Shown here: piece after piece, positions 1-6,771 of the stretch
Position numbering within the stretch: the first letter of the stretch is position 1
Layout: each line of letters begins with the position of its first letter
From: Planctomycetota bacterium
GTDB lineage: Bacteria; Planctomycetota; Phycisphaerae; Phycisphaerales; UBA1924
Direction: 5' to 3'
Assembly (NCBI GenBank): GCA_003696725.1
Contig: RFGI01000135.1
Location: 1-45,170 of the forward strand
DNA: 45,170 bases
Made by a program: the position numbers and the translations under genes
Notes under the pieces: generated by a model
Seen by the model: the letters and a program-made list of their open reading frames with translations, nothing else
Told to the model about the DNA's origin: nothing
Database searches by the model: none

Positions 1-2
1 GC

Positions 3-130
3 ACCGCCAGCACCGCGCCGGCGCCGCCGAGCCCGACGTGCCGGGCGTGGACCCGGTTCAGTACGCGGAATTGCGGACGCAGTACCGGCGGACGGGGAAA
101 CGCGAGGGTCGCGGTGAATCCTCCGTCATA
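3..130 (+). CDS. C-terminal end of an unidentified gene (5' end outside window)
   Basis: The frame starting at base 3 is open from the window edge, and its codons up to about base 110 have almost exclusively G or C in third position, as in the real genes here; the other two plus frames do not and hit stops at 112 and 128. It reads as a hydrophilic tail (PVQYAELRTQYRRTGKREG). The product cannot be named from so little. No stop codon separates it from the transposase, so its original terminus is not visible; translation would continue through the REP element into the next entry. Whether this is a genuine fusion or a stop lost when the mobile element arrived is unknown. Confidence 0.35.
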
Positions 131-703
131 ATGGGGCAGGCCTCCGTGCCTGCCATACAAAAAGCCCCGGCTCGGCAGGCAGAGACGCCTGCCCCACTGC
201 CGCCGGGTGTTTCCGGAGCCGCCAGAGACGGCCTCCGTATCAGTCGTCGCAGGTTGCCGCATTGGCGCATGGACGGAGCGACCTACTTCGTCACCTGGCG
301 GTTGCGATCATCGCAGCGGGAGTTGTCCGAATCAGAGCGATCACTTGTTGTTGATGCGCTGCGCCATTTCGACGGTGAGCGATACGACCTGATCGGGTAT
401 GTCGTGATGAACGATCATGTTCATCTTGTTGTGCGGCCGTATGAGGGCTGTGAACTCTCGGGCCTGCTTCATACCTGGAAGTCGTACACGGCGAACCGGA
501 TGCAGCGGGAGACCGGGCGGGTCGGCGCAGTCTGGCAGGATGAATCGTTTGATCGAATCGTTCGCGATGAGGATGAGTACTTTGAAAAGCTCGGGTACAT
601 TCTGACAAACCCCCAGCGCCGATGGCCGGGTATTCAGGAGTACGCGTGGGTTGGAGTCTGCGACAGTGGGGCAGGCCTCCGTGCCTGCCGAGGAACATGC
701 TGA
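131..703 (+). CDS. REP-associated tyrosine transposase (RAYT, Y1/HUH family)
   Basis: Single-strand transposase of the TnpA-REP type, which recognises and nicks REP hairpins. Family signatures are the RRLPHW...GATYFVTWRL start of the fold, the HUH metal motif NDHVHLVV, the WQDESFDRIVRDEDEY segment, and the GYILTNP helix expected to carry the catalytic tyrosine. The core occupies roughly bases 245-650. The start is uncertain: the ATG chosen lies inside the upstream REP, TTG 254 and ATG 269 are alternatives, and the frame is open back to the window edge. The last residues (GAGLRACRGTC) are encoded by the downstream REP and the stop lies in that element's linker. All family motifs are present, so it may be active. 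The family is certain, the N-terminus is not. Confidence 0.85.
   Translation: MGQASVPAIQKAPARQAETPAPLPPGVSGAARDGLRISRRRLPHWRMDGATYFVTWRLRSSQRELSESERSLVVDALRHFDGERYDLIGYVVMNDHVHLVVRPYEGCELSGLLHTWKSYTANRMQRETGRVGAVWQDESFDRIVRDEDEYFEKLGYILTNPQRRWPGIQEYAWVGVCDSGAGLRACRGTC
132..196. repeat. Paired inverted REP (BIME-like) upstream of the RAYT
   Basis: Two 23-base REP units face each other: 132-154 (starting TGGGGCAGGCCTCC) and its imperfect inverse at 174-196, differing only in the centre. The linker (155-173) is 19 bases. Read on the minus strand, the second unit is preceded by GTGG, the type of tetranucleotide that RAYTs recognise next to REP hairpins. Each unit can also fold on itself (GGGCAGGC with GCCTGCC). 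Confidence 0.85.
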
Positions 704-731
704 AACACGGCAGGCAGGGACGCCGGCCCCC
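666..731. repeat. Paired inverted REP (BIME-like) downstream of the RAYT
   Basis: The unit at 667-689 is identical over 23 bases to the one at 132-154 and is preceded by a G, giving a GTGG foot. The inverted partner at 709-731 is more diverged. The linker (690-708) is again 19 bases and contains the RAYT stop codon at 701-703. Same orientation and geometry as the upstream pair. Confidence 0.85.
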
Positions 732-791
732 GACGCCCGTGTCCCCGTTCAATGCAAGAGGGCGCCTGCTCGACGGAGAATGTTCAGAGGC

Positions 792-2345
792 TTAGGCCTC
801 AAGCCGCGCCGCGAGCCAGCCGGCGACGGCGTCGATGGCGATCCGCTCCTGCTCGAGCGTGTCTCGGTGGCGGACGGTGACGGTCTGGCCCGTCAGCGTC
901 TCCGAGTCGACGGTGAAGCAGTAGGGGCAGCCGGCCTCGTCCATGCGGGCGTAGCGCTTGCCGATGGACTGCTTGGGGTCGGTCTCGACCAGGCCGAAGC
1001 GGGCGCGGAGCTCCCTGTGCAGGCGCGCGGCCACGTCGGGCATCCCGTCCTTGTTCACCAGCGGGAAGACCGCGGCCTTGATCGGCGCCACGCGCGGGTG
1101 GAACCTCATATAGACCTTGCTCGGCCGCGCCGGGTCGGGCGTGTAGGCCTCGCAGATCAGGGCCAGGACGCCGCGGTCGGCGCCCGCCGAGGGCTCGACC
1201 ACGTGGGGCAGGTACCGCTCGTGGCGCTCCTGATCGAAGTATTCGAGCTTGGCGCCGGAGTGCTCGGCGTGCTGGCGGAGGTCGTAGTCGGCGCGGTCGG
1301 CGACGCCCTCGAGCTCGCCGAAGCCCGGGGCGGTGAAGGGGAAGCGGTACTCGATGTCGCTGGTGCCGGCGCCGGCGGTGGCGTAGTGGGCCAGCTCGTC
1401 CCGGTCGTGCTCGCGGAGCCGGAGGTTGGCGCCGGTGAGCCCCAGCGACCGCCACCACGCCAGGCGCAGGTCGCGCCAGAAGGCGTACCACTCGCGCGTT
1501 GAGTCCGGGTGGCAGAAGAACTCGACCTCCAGCTGCTCGAACTCGCGCGAGCGAAAGGTGAAGTTGCGCGGCGTGACCTCGTTGCGGAAGGCCTTGCCCA
1601 TCTGGGCGACGCCGAAGGGCACGCGCACGCGCGTGGTGTCCAGGACGTTCTTGTAGTTGATGAAGATGCCCTGGGCCGTTTCTGGGCGGAGGTAGGCGAC
1701 GTCCTCTTCGGTGGCGGTGGCGCCGATGTACGTCTTGAACATGAGGTTGAAGGCGCGGGGCGCGGTGAGCGTGCCCTTCTGGGTCGCGTGGGGCCCGAGC
1801 ACGTCGGCGAGGTCCGATTCGTCGAGTTCGGTGAGCGGTTGCTCGATAAACCCGCCCGTGTCGGGGTGCTTGGCGGCGTGCTTGTCGGCTTTCTTGCGCG
1901 CGGGGGCCTCGGTGTCCGGATCGCCCTCGACGAACGCGAAACAGATCGGCGCCGCGGTGCGGTCTGCGGGGGTGAGCACGCGCACGTGGTCGGCGCGGTA
2001 GCGGCGCTTGGATTCCCGGCAATCCACCATCGGGTCGTTGAATCCCCCGACGTGGCCCGACGCTTCCCAGACCTTGGGGTTCTGGATGATGCAGGAGTCG
2101 AGGCCGACGATGCAGAGGGGGGCGCCGTCGGGCCCATCGGGCGGGCAGAGGACGGTGTCGCGCCACCAGGCGTCCTTGAGGTTTTTTTTGAGTTGGGCGC
2201 CGAGCGGGCCGTAATCCCAGAAGCCGTTGATCCCGCCGTAGATCTCGGACGCGGGGTAGATGAAGCCCCGGCGTTTGCACAGGGCCATGATGTCGTCCAT
2301 GGGCTTGGCGGCGGGGTCGGTCGCGTCGGAGGGCTGGTCGGTCAT
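792..2345 (-). CDS. glyS: Glycyl-tRNA synthetase, single-chain class II
   Basis: Charges tRNA-Gly with glycine in the cytoplasm. The 517-residue protein has the alpha2-type GlyRS layout: ALCKRRGFIYPASEIYGG and FWDYGPLG near the N-terminus, an insertion rich in Lys and His, class II motif 2 (GKAFRNEVTPRNFTFRSREFEQ is split by the catalytic Arg), the DIEYRFPF and GELEGVADR segments, PSAGADRG before the C-terminal part, and an anticodon-binding domain ending GWLAARLEA. The reading frame stays open far upstream into nuoH on the other strand, but similarity begins at the ATG chosen (MTDQPSDATD), which has a TACAGT hexamer 7 bases upstream and no ribosome binding site. Divergent from nuoH. Confidence 0.95.
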   Translation of the reverse strand: MTDQPSDATDPAAKPMDDIMALCKRRGFIYPASEIYGGINGFWDYGPLGAQLKKNLKDAWWRDTVLCPPDGPDGAPLCIVGLDSCIIQNPKVWEASGHVGGFNDPMVDCRESKRRYRADHVRVLTPADRTAAPICFAFVEGDPDTEAPARKKADKHAAKHPDTGGFIEQPLTELDESDLADVLGPHATQKGTLTAPRAFNLMFKTYIGATATEEDVAYLRPETAQGIFINYKNVLDTTRVRVPFGVAQMGKAFRNEVTPRNFTFRSREFEQLEVEFFCHPDSTREWYAFWRDLRLAWWRSLGLTGANLRLREHDRDELAHYATAGAGTSDIEYRFPFTAPGFGELEGVADRADYDLRQHAEHSGAKLEYFDQERHERYLPHVVEPSAGADRGVLALICEAYTPDPARPSKVYMRFHPRVAPIKAAVFPLVNKDGMPDVAARLHRELRARFGLVETDPKQSIGKRYARMDEAGCPYCFTVDSETLTGQTVTVRHRDTLEQERIAIDAVAGWLAARLEA

Positions 2346-2352
2346 GGGCGTG

Positions 2353-2358
2353 ACTGTA
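2353..2358 (-). promoter_or_regulatory. -10 hexamer of glyS, leaderless spacing
   Basis: TACAGT read on the minus strand, 7 bases before the ATG, with no Shine-Dalgarno in between. Matches the TANNNT class described in the findings. Confidence 0.5.
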
Positions 2359-2460
2359 GAGGGATCGAGGGACAGGGGAGCGAGGGTAGGGGACGCCTGG
2401 CCTGAGCGGAGCGGAGAGCAGGCGGGCGAGGAGATAGGGGGGCGCCCCTCACCCGTCAAG

Positions 2461-2622
2461 GCTGCGCCTTGCCACCCTCTCCCGTGGGGAGAGGGGGACA
2501 GCGCCGAGAGGCGCGCCGCGCCTTGCCACCCTCTCCCGTGGGGAGAGGAGGACAGGGCCGAGGCGCTCGCTGCGCCTCGCCCCCCTCTCCCGGTGGGGAG
2601 AGGGGGCCGGGCCAAGTGGCGC
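2461..2622. repeat. Three tandem 54-bp repeats with CCCTCTCCC/GGGGAGAGGG hairpins
   Basis: Units are 2461-2514, 2515-2568 and 2569-2622, each 54 bases with the same order: GCGCCTTGCC, a hairpin CCCTCTCCC-GT-GGGGAGAGGG, then GACAGSGCCGAG. Hairpins begin at 2475, 2529 and 2583, exactly 54 apart; the third unit is the most diverged. They fill most of the 321-base gap between divergent glyS and nuoH. Apart from these repeats and the two -10 hexamers beside the start codons, I see nothing else in the gap. No protein-coding role is likely although the frame is open. Confidence 0.9.
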
Positions 2623-2654
2623 GTGCGGCCCGCGGCGCCAGGGTCGGGTGTGGG

Positions 2655-2660
2655 TAAACT
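2655..2660 (+). promoter_or_regulatory. -10 hexamer of nuoH, leaderless spacing
   Basis: TAAACT, 6 bases before the ATG of nuoH; no convincing -35 box and no GGAGG-type site. Confidence 0.5.
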
Positions 2661-2666
2661 GGCGGG

Positions 2667-3965
2667 ATGCTGGAGTTCCTCGACGAGGTGGTGACCGGGC
2701 AGCTGGTGGTGAGCGTGGCGGTGATCCTGGTGATCCTGCACGTGAACCTGGTCGGCGTGGCGTACCTGATCCTCCTGGAGCGGAAGCTGTCGGCGTGGAT
2801 CCAGGACCGCATCGGGCCCAACCGCTGCGGGCCGGTGGGCCTCTTCCAGCCGATCGCCGACGGCGTGAAACTCCTGGTCAAGGAGGACTACAAGCCCAAG
2901 GGGGCGGACCTGGCCCTCTTCAGCCTGGCGCCGATGGCCATCATCATCCCCGCCCTGATCGGGTGGGTGGTGATCCCTTGGGGCGGCGAGTGGGCCATGC
3001 CCGAGTTCACGCTCCCGGTGCTGGGGACGTTCGGCGGGCAGCGCGTGGTCGTCGCCGGGGCGGACGTGGGCATCGGGGTGATCTTCCTCCTGGCGGTGGC
3101 GTCCTTGGGGGTCTACGGCGTGACGCTGGGCGGGTGGGCGTCGAACAACAAATACTCGCTGTTCGGGGGCCTGCGGGCCACGGCGGGGATGATCTCCTAC
3201 GAGATCCCGATGGGGGCGTCGATCCTGGCGGTGCTGCTCTTGTCGGGCGCGGTCCGGCCGCAGACGCTGATCGAGCAGCAGGTCGCCGGGGGGTGGTACG
3301 TCGTCGCGCAGCCGCTGGCGGCGCTCCTCTTTTTCGTGTGCATCCTCGCCGAGGCCAACCGCGCGCCGTTCGACAACGCCGAGGCGGAGCAGGAACTGGT
3401 CGGCGGGTACCACACGGAATACTCGTCGATGCGGTTCGGGATGTTCCTGCTGGCCGAGTACGCGCACCTGATCACCAGTTCGGCGTTCCTGGCGCTCCTG
3501 TTCCTGGGCGGGTATCACCTGCCGTTCGTGGGGTGGACGAGCCCGGCGGCCGTGGGCCTGGGGCCGGCGCTGGTGAAGGTGGTCGTGTTCTTCACCAAGG
3601 TGTTCTTCATCGTGTCGTTCATGATGCTGGTGCGGTGGACCATCCCGCGGGTGCGGTGGGACCAGGTGATGAAGCTGGCGTGGAACGCGCTGATCCCCTT
3701 GGGGATCGCGCTGGTGGTGCTCACCGCGGCGCTGGTGTACCTCGAGTGGACGGCGTGGTGGCAGACGCTCCTGATGAACGCGGCGGTGGCGGCGGCGGTG
3801 CTGGCGATCCAGCCCCTGATGCCCGGCCCGGCGGAGAAGAACCGCCGCGTGCCCCTGGCGGGGAGCCGGTTCTGCCCGATCGCGCCCGAGCCGGTGTCGG
3901 CGGAGTCCGAGGCCCCCACTACGGGCGGCAGGCCGGCGTCGCGCGGCCTGGCCGGAGTGTCCTAG
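2667..3965 (+). CDS. nuoH: NADH-quinone oxidoreductase subunit H
   Basis: Membrane subunit of respiratory complex I that joins the peripheral arm to the proton-pumping arm and helps form the quinone cavity. The 432-residue protein is highly hydrophobic and carries the family hallmarks: LLERKLSAWIQDRIGPNRCGP, LFQPIADGVKLLVKED, the RATAGMISYEIPMG loop and EANRAPFDNAEAEQELVGGY followed by TEYSSMRFGMF. After the last membrane segment there is an unusual polar tail of about 50 residues (from about residue 385) whose end is encoded by an inverted repeat (AGGCCG at 3930, CGGCCT at 3944). It stands alone: no other nuo gene is within the window on either side. Preceded by the 54-bp repeats. Confidence 0.95.
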   Translation: MLEFLDEVVTGQLVVSVAVILVILHVNLVGVAYLILLERKLSAWIQDRIGPNRCGPVGLFQPIADGVKLLVKEDYKPKGADLALFSLAPMAIIIPALIGWVVIPWGGEWAMPEFTLPVLGTFGGQRVVVAGADVGIGVIFLLAVASLGVYGVTLGGWASNNKYSLFGGLRATAGMISYEIPMGASILAVLLLSGAVRPQTLIEQQVAGGWYVVAQPLAALLFFVCILAEANRAPFDNAEAEQELVGGYHTEYSSMRFGMFLLAEYAHLITSSAFLALLFLGGYHLPFVGWTSPAAVGLGPALVKVVVFFTKVFFIVSFMMLVRWTIPRVRWDQVMKLAWNALIPLGIALVVLTAALVYLEWTAWWQTLLMNAAVAAAVLAIQPLMPGPAEKNRRVPLAGSRFCPIAPEPVSAESEAPTTGGRPASRGLAGVS

Positions 3966-4051
3966 GTCCTGTATGGCGGATCGCTCGGGCGTCACCCAAG
4001 GCGGGGACAGCCCGTGCAGCAGCCGGCTGGGCCGTTGTCTGTGTCAACCAC

Positions 4052-4095
4052 GACGGGCGAGACGCCCGTCCCACTGGGCCAGACACCCGTCCTAC
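4052..4095. repeat. Two direct REP-like units between nuoH and ruvX
   Basis: GGGCGAGACGCCCGTCCCAC at 4055-4074 and a diverged copy GGGCCAGACACCCGTCCTAC at 4076-4095, 21 bases apart in the same orientation. Read on the minus strand each starts with GTGG or GTAG followed by a GAC-GGGCGTCTCGCCC type palindrome, related to the units around the RAYT and at 16125. The first unit is nearly palindromic over 4052-4070. Confidence 0.75.
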
Positions 4096-4210
4096 GAATC
4101 CGTTCCACAGAACGTAGACGGGGCCTGCGCACCGCGGACGCGCCCCGGCGGGGCGCCGCACCGTCATCGCTCGGGCCACCACGCCGACCACGCCGCGGAA
4201 GGGCGGGTCG

Positions 4211-4216
4211 TAAAGT
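4211..4216 (+). promoter_or_regulatory. -10 hexamer of ruvX
   Basis: TAAAGT, 7 bases before a GTG at 4224 and 10 bases before the ATG at 4227. The spacing seen at other genes would favour the GTG as first codon of a leaderless mRNA. Confidence 0.4.
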
Positions 4217-4226
4217 TCACGCGGTG

Positions 4227-4643
4227 ATGCGCTACCTGGCGATCGATCTGGGCGATGTGAGGACCGGCCTGGCGGTCGGCGACGACGAGACGCGGCTGGC
4301 GACGCCCGCGGGCGTGGTCGAGGCGTCCGGCGATCGGCTGGTCGAGGCGATCGAGCGCACGGCGGCGGACCACGGCGTGGGGGCCGTGGTGGTGGGGCTG
4401 CCGCTGAACATGGACGGGACCGAGGGGCCAAGGGCGCGCGCGACGCGGGCGTTCGGCGGGGCGCTGGGGGCGCGGCTGGGGCTGCCCGTCCACTACGCGG
4501 ACGAGCGGCTCACGAGCGCCGAGGCAGGCTGGCGGTTGGCGGGGTCGGGGCTGACGCGCGGGCAAAAGAAAAACCGCCGCGACGCGGTGGCCGCGGCGGC
4601 GATCCTCCGATCGTTCTTCGCCAGCCGTGGGGAAACCGGCTGA
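4227..4643 (+). CDS. ruvX: YqgF/RuvX family putative Holliday junction resolvase
   Basis: RNase H-fold protein of the YqgF family, described as a putative pre-16S rRNA nuclease or Holliday junction resolvase. At 138 residues it has the normal family length. The N-terminal strand MRYLAIDLGDVRTGLAVGD carries the first catalytic Asp, followed by VVVGLPLNMDGTEG, the YADERLTSAEA motif with the catalytic Glu, and KNRRDAVAAAAIL with the last Asp. The immediately preceding GTG (4224) would add one residue and is an alternative start. Convergent with the yceI-like gene 15 bases downstream. Confidence 0.92.
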   Translation: MRYLAIDLGDVRTGLAVGDDETRLATPAGVVEASGDRLVEAIERTAADHGVGAVVVGLPLNMDGTEGPRARATRAFGGALGARLGLPVHYADERLTSAEAGWRLAGSGLTRGQKKNRRDAVAAAAILRSFFASRGETG

Positions 4644-4658
4644 AGACGCGGCGGCCGT

Positions 4659-5369
4659 TCAGGACGGCTTGGCCGTGGAGAGGATCAGGAACTGCTCGAC
4701 GCGGATCTCCTCGGCGACCTTCTCGCCGATGATGCCGTTGTCCACGCCGAAGTCTTTGAGGACGACCGGATACTGGGTGAGGATGGCGATCATGCCGTTC
4801 TGCGAACGGACGGCGATGGTCGCCGGGAACGAGAACTCGCGGGTCTCGCCTCGGATGGTCATCTCGCCGAAGATCTCCCCGGTGTACCGCTCGGCGCCGT
4901 TCTGCGTGCCGGCCGGGGCGAGGTCTCGCACGCCCTTCAGGGAGAACCGGATCTCGGGGAACTTCTTCTTATAGAGCCAGGTCTTCTGCCCGAGGTGCTT
5001 GTTGCGGAGCTTGATGCCGGTGTCGAGGGACTCGACGGGCAGGAGGAACTCGCCGGCCAGGAGGTTCTGCGGGTCGCCGGTGGAGGCCACCACGTAGCCG
5101 ACGACATCATTGGAGAACCCCGTGAAGGCGTCGACGGGCTTGGCCTTCTTGTGCTCGGGCGGGGTGTTGGTGAACCGGGTCTGATCCTGGTCGGGGCCGG
5201 GCTTGCCGGGGACGACGTAGTAGACGGTCCCCATGGCGGCGATCTCGTCGGGGACGACGAGGGTCTTGCCGTCCTCGGTGCGCTGGGGCCAGTCATCTTG
5301 GGCGGGGGCGGCGGCGGCGATCAGGCCGGCGGCCGCGACGGCGAGGAGCATCGGGGCGCGTGCGTGCAT
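4659..5369 (-). CDS. YceI-family periplasmic protein 1
   Basis: Secreted 236-residue protein with a signal peptide (MHARAPMLLAVAAAGLIA, cleavage probably after APAQ) and a YceI-like beta-barrel. Visible family features are the FSNDVVGYVVAS strand, LPVESLDTGIKLRNKHL, KKKFPEIRFSLKGV (the classic fixed Phe-Pro segment), GEMTIRGETREFSFPATI and the closing EEIRVEQFLILSTAKPS. YceI proteins are lipocalin-like and bind isoprenoid or other lipids; the ligand here is unknown. The start was chosen for the signal peptide and an AAGGGA site upstream. It is the last gene of a minus-strand cluster with two more YceI-like genes. Confidence 0.88.
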   Translation of the reverse strand: MHARAPMLLAVAAAGLIAAAAPAQDDWPQRTEDGKTLVVPDEIAAMGTVYYVVPGKPGPDQDQTRFTNTPPEHKKAKPVDAFTGFSNDVVGYVVASTGDPQNLLAGEFLLPVESLDTGIKLRNKHLGQKTWLYKKKFPEIRFSLKGVRDLAPAGTQNGAERYTGEIFGEMTIRGETREFSFPATIAVRSQNGMIAILTQYPVVLKDFGVDNGIIGEKVAEEIRVEQFLILSTAKPS

Positions 5370-5433
5370 AGCGTGTTCCCTTGTGTTCGATTCTGTGTGT
5401 AAGGACAAAACGAGCGGTGATCGGGCGGGCGCC

Positions 5434-5868
5434 TCAGGCCGGGTCCGGCGCGGGTTGCGAGGGCGCCTCCGTCCGGCGCGCGAGGAGCCGGCGGGCCACG
5501 CCGCGGGTGAACCGCGCGGGGGTCAGCTGCATCAGCGCGATCAGGAGGGCCGGGGTCGCGAGGGTCAGGACGGACACGATGTCCGGATTGAAGATGTCCC
5601 ACGGGTAGGTGGAAGGGAGCAGCCCGAGCCGGAATCGGTTGGGGACGGGCTCGATCGACACGGCGCTGTCGCTCGGGAGCTCCATGTCGCCGAACTGTGA
5701 CGCGAGATCATTGGTGCTGGCGGCTTCCCGGGCGGCGCGGTCGGGGTCGTACTGCTGGGTGTACACGGCCCGCCCGGTGGCGTTCCAGAGCATCAGGGTC
5801 ATGGCGATGACCGCGGCGGCGCACACCAACGACAGGGCGCGGCGGAGCATCGAGGAACCGGTTCGCAT
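5434..5868 (-). CDS. Small membrane protein of unknown function
   Basis: 144 residues, not recognised. It has an N-terminal membrane segment (LSLVCAAAVIAMTLMLW), a polar stretch of about 65 residues with SNDLAS-like and Pro-rich parts, a second hydrophobic segment (IVSVLTLATPALLIALMQL) and a basic tail. The topology suggests a periplasmic loop between two membrane helices. It lies between two YceI-like genes on the same strand, so a shared role in an envelope process is possible but is inference. A GGGAGACC stretch precedes the ATG. Third-position GC matches the neighbours, which supports real coding. Confidence 0.65.
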   Translation of the reverse strand: MRTGSSMLRRALSLVCAAAVIAMTLMLWNATGRAVYTQQYDPDRAAREAASTNDLASQFGDMELPSDSAVSIEPVPNRFRLGLLPSTYPWDIFNPDIVSVLTLATPALLIALMQLTPARFTRGVARRLLARRTEAPSQPAPDPA

Positions 5869-5883
5869 GAGGGGTCTCCCACG

Positions 5884-5902
5884 GCGGGCGGACGCCGCCC
5901 GC
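5884..5902. other. Perfect 8-bp hairpin
   Basis: GCGGGCGG and CCGCCCGC separated by ACG, between the second YceI-like gene and the small membrane protein. There is no T run, so it is a weak terminator or a processing or stability element rather than a clear one. Confidence 0.4.
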
Positions 5903-5988
5903 TGGCTATGAAAACCGGGGCGGCGGCCGGTCTATTCCGAGGAGCGCACCGCGGCGGCCGTCCGGGAAGGCCCGGGGCTCGCGGCGTC

Positions 5989-6693
5989 TCAGGGGGCTCG
6001 GGCGTCGGGCGGGGCGGTGGTGAGGATCAGGAAGAGGTCGGCGGTGACGGTCCGGGCGACCAGGCCGGCGCTGATCGCTGGGTCGTTCAGGCCCAGCGCG
6101 GGCAGGTCGACCGAGAGGCGCGCCCGGAGGACGACCAGGTCGCCGGGGGCCTTGCGGCGGGTCTCGGGCGATTCGGCGAGGAAGGTCAACCGGGCGGGGA
6201 ACGCCACGGCCCGGGTGACGCCGCGGATGGCGAGCTCTCCAGCGAGGGTCGCGGTGTAGGCCCGGCCCGGCGCGGGCGCGTCGTCGGGCGGCGCGGGGGC
6301 GGCGTCTCGGAGTCCGGTGATCGAGAGCGTGATCTCGGGGAAGTCGGCGGCGTTGAGCCATCGGCCCGAGCGGAACCGGGCGTCGCGCCGAGCGTCACCC
6401 GTGGTCAGCAAACCGACGGGGAGCGTGAACCGAGCGGCGAGGCGCGCCGGAGGGGCGTCACCCTCACGCGCGATGGTGGCGGCGCCGGTGATCCCACTGC
6501 AGAGGGCGACGATGCGTTCGAGCGGGGCGTCGGAGATCAGGATCAACTGGGCGTCGGCGCCGGCCAGGACGCGGTGCGTGACCCCGGCGCGGTCGGGTGA
6601 GGCCGGGGCCGGCTGCGCGGGCGCGGGGGGCGTCGCGGCGAACAGCGCGAGCGTCAGGGCGGCTTCAGCAAGGGCGGTGCGTCCATCAGGCAT
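5989..6693 (-). CDS. YceI-family periplasmic protein 2 (diverged)
   Basis: 234 residues with an N-terminal signal peptide ending near PAPAQPAPA. It aligns by eye with the third YceI-like protein: ADAQLILISDAPLERI versus ADTQLTFISDAPFERI, RFRSGRWLNAADFPEITLSI versus the SARWLNAESFPDITFEL segment, GELAIRGVTRAVAFPARLTFL, and a closing TADLFLILTTAPP. It is more diverged than its neighbours. The duplication is therefore visible in the sequence; the ligand or function is not. TACGCT lies 6 bases upstream of the ATG and no ribosome binding site is seen. Confidence 0.78.
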   Translation of the reverse strand: MPDGRTALAEAALTLALFAATPPAPAQPAPASPDRAGVTHRVLAGADAQLILISDAPLERIVALCSGITGAATIAREGDAPPARLAARFTLPVGLLTTGDARRDARFRSGRWLNAADFPEITLSITGLRDAAPAPPDDAPAPGRAYTATLAGELAIRGVTRAVAFPARLTFLAESPETRRKAPGDLVVLRARLSVDLPALGLNDPAISAGLVARTVTADLFLILTTAPPDARAP

Positions 6694-6699
6694 GCCGAC

Positions 6700-6705
6700 A
6701 GCGTA
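6700..6705 (-). promoter_or_regulatory. -10 hexamer of the second YceI-like gene
   Basis: TACGCT on the minus strand, 6 bases before the ATG, without a ribosome binding site. Confidence 0.45.
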
Positions 6706-6771
6706 CGGCGATCGGGCGGCGCCGATCGCGGCGCACCATCGGGGCCGCCGCCGGGGCGCGACGGCGTGGGA

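Noticed and set aside
2346-3995. Extension of the glyS reading frame far upstream, with 18-residue repeats
   Set aside because: It is antisense to nuoH and crosses the 54-bp repeats, whose length is a multiple of three, so the frame stays open by composition. GlyRS similarity starts at the chosen ATG.
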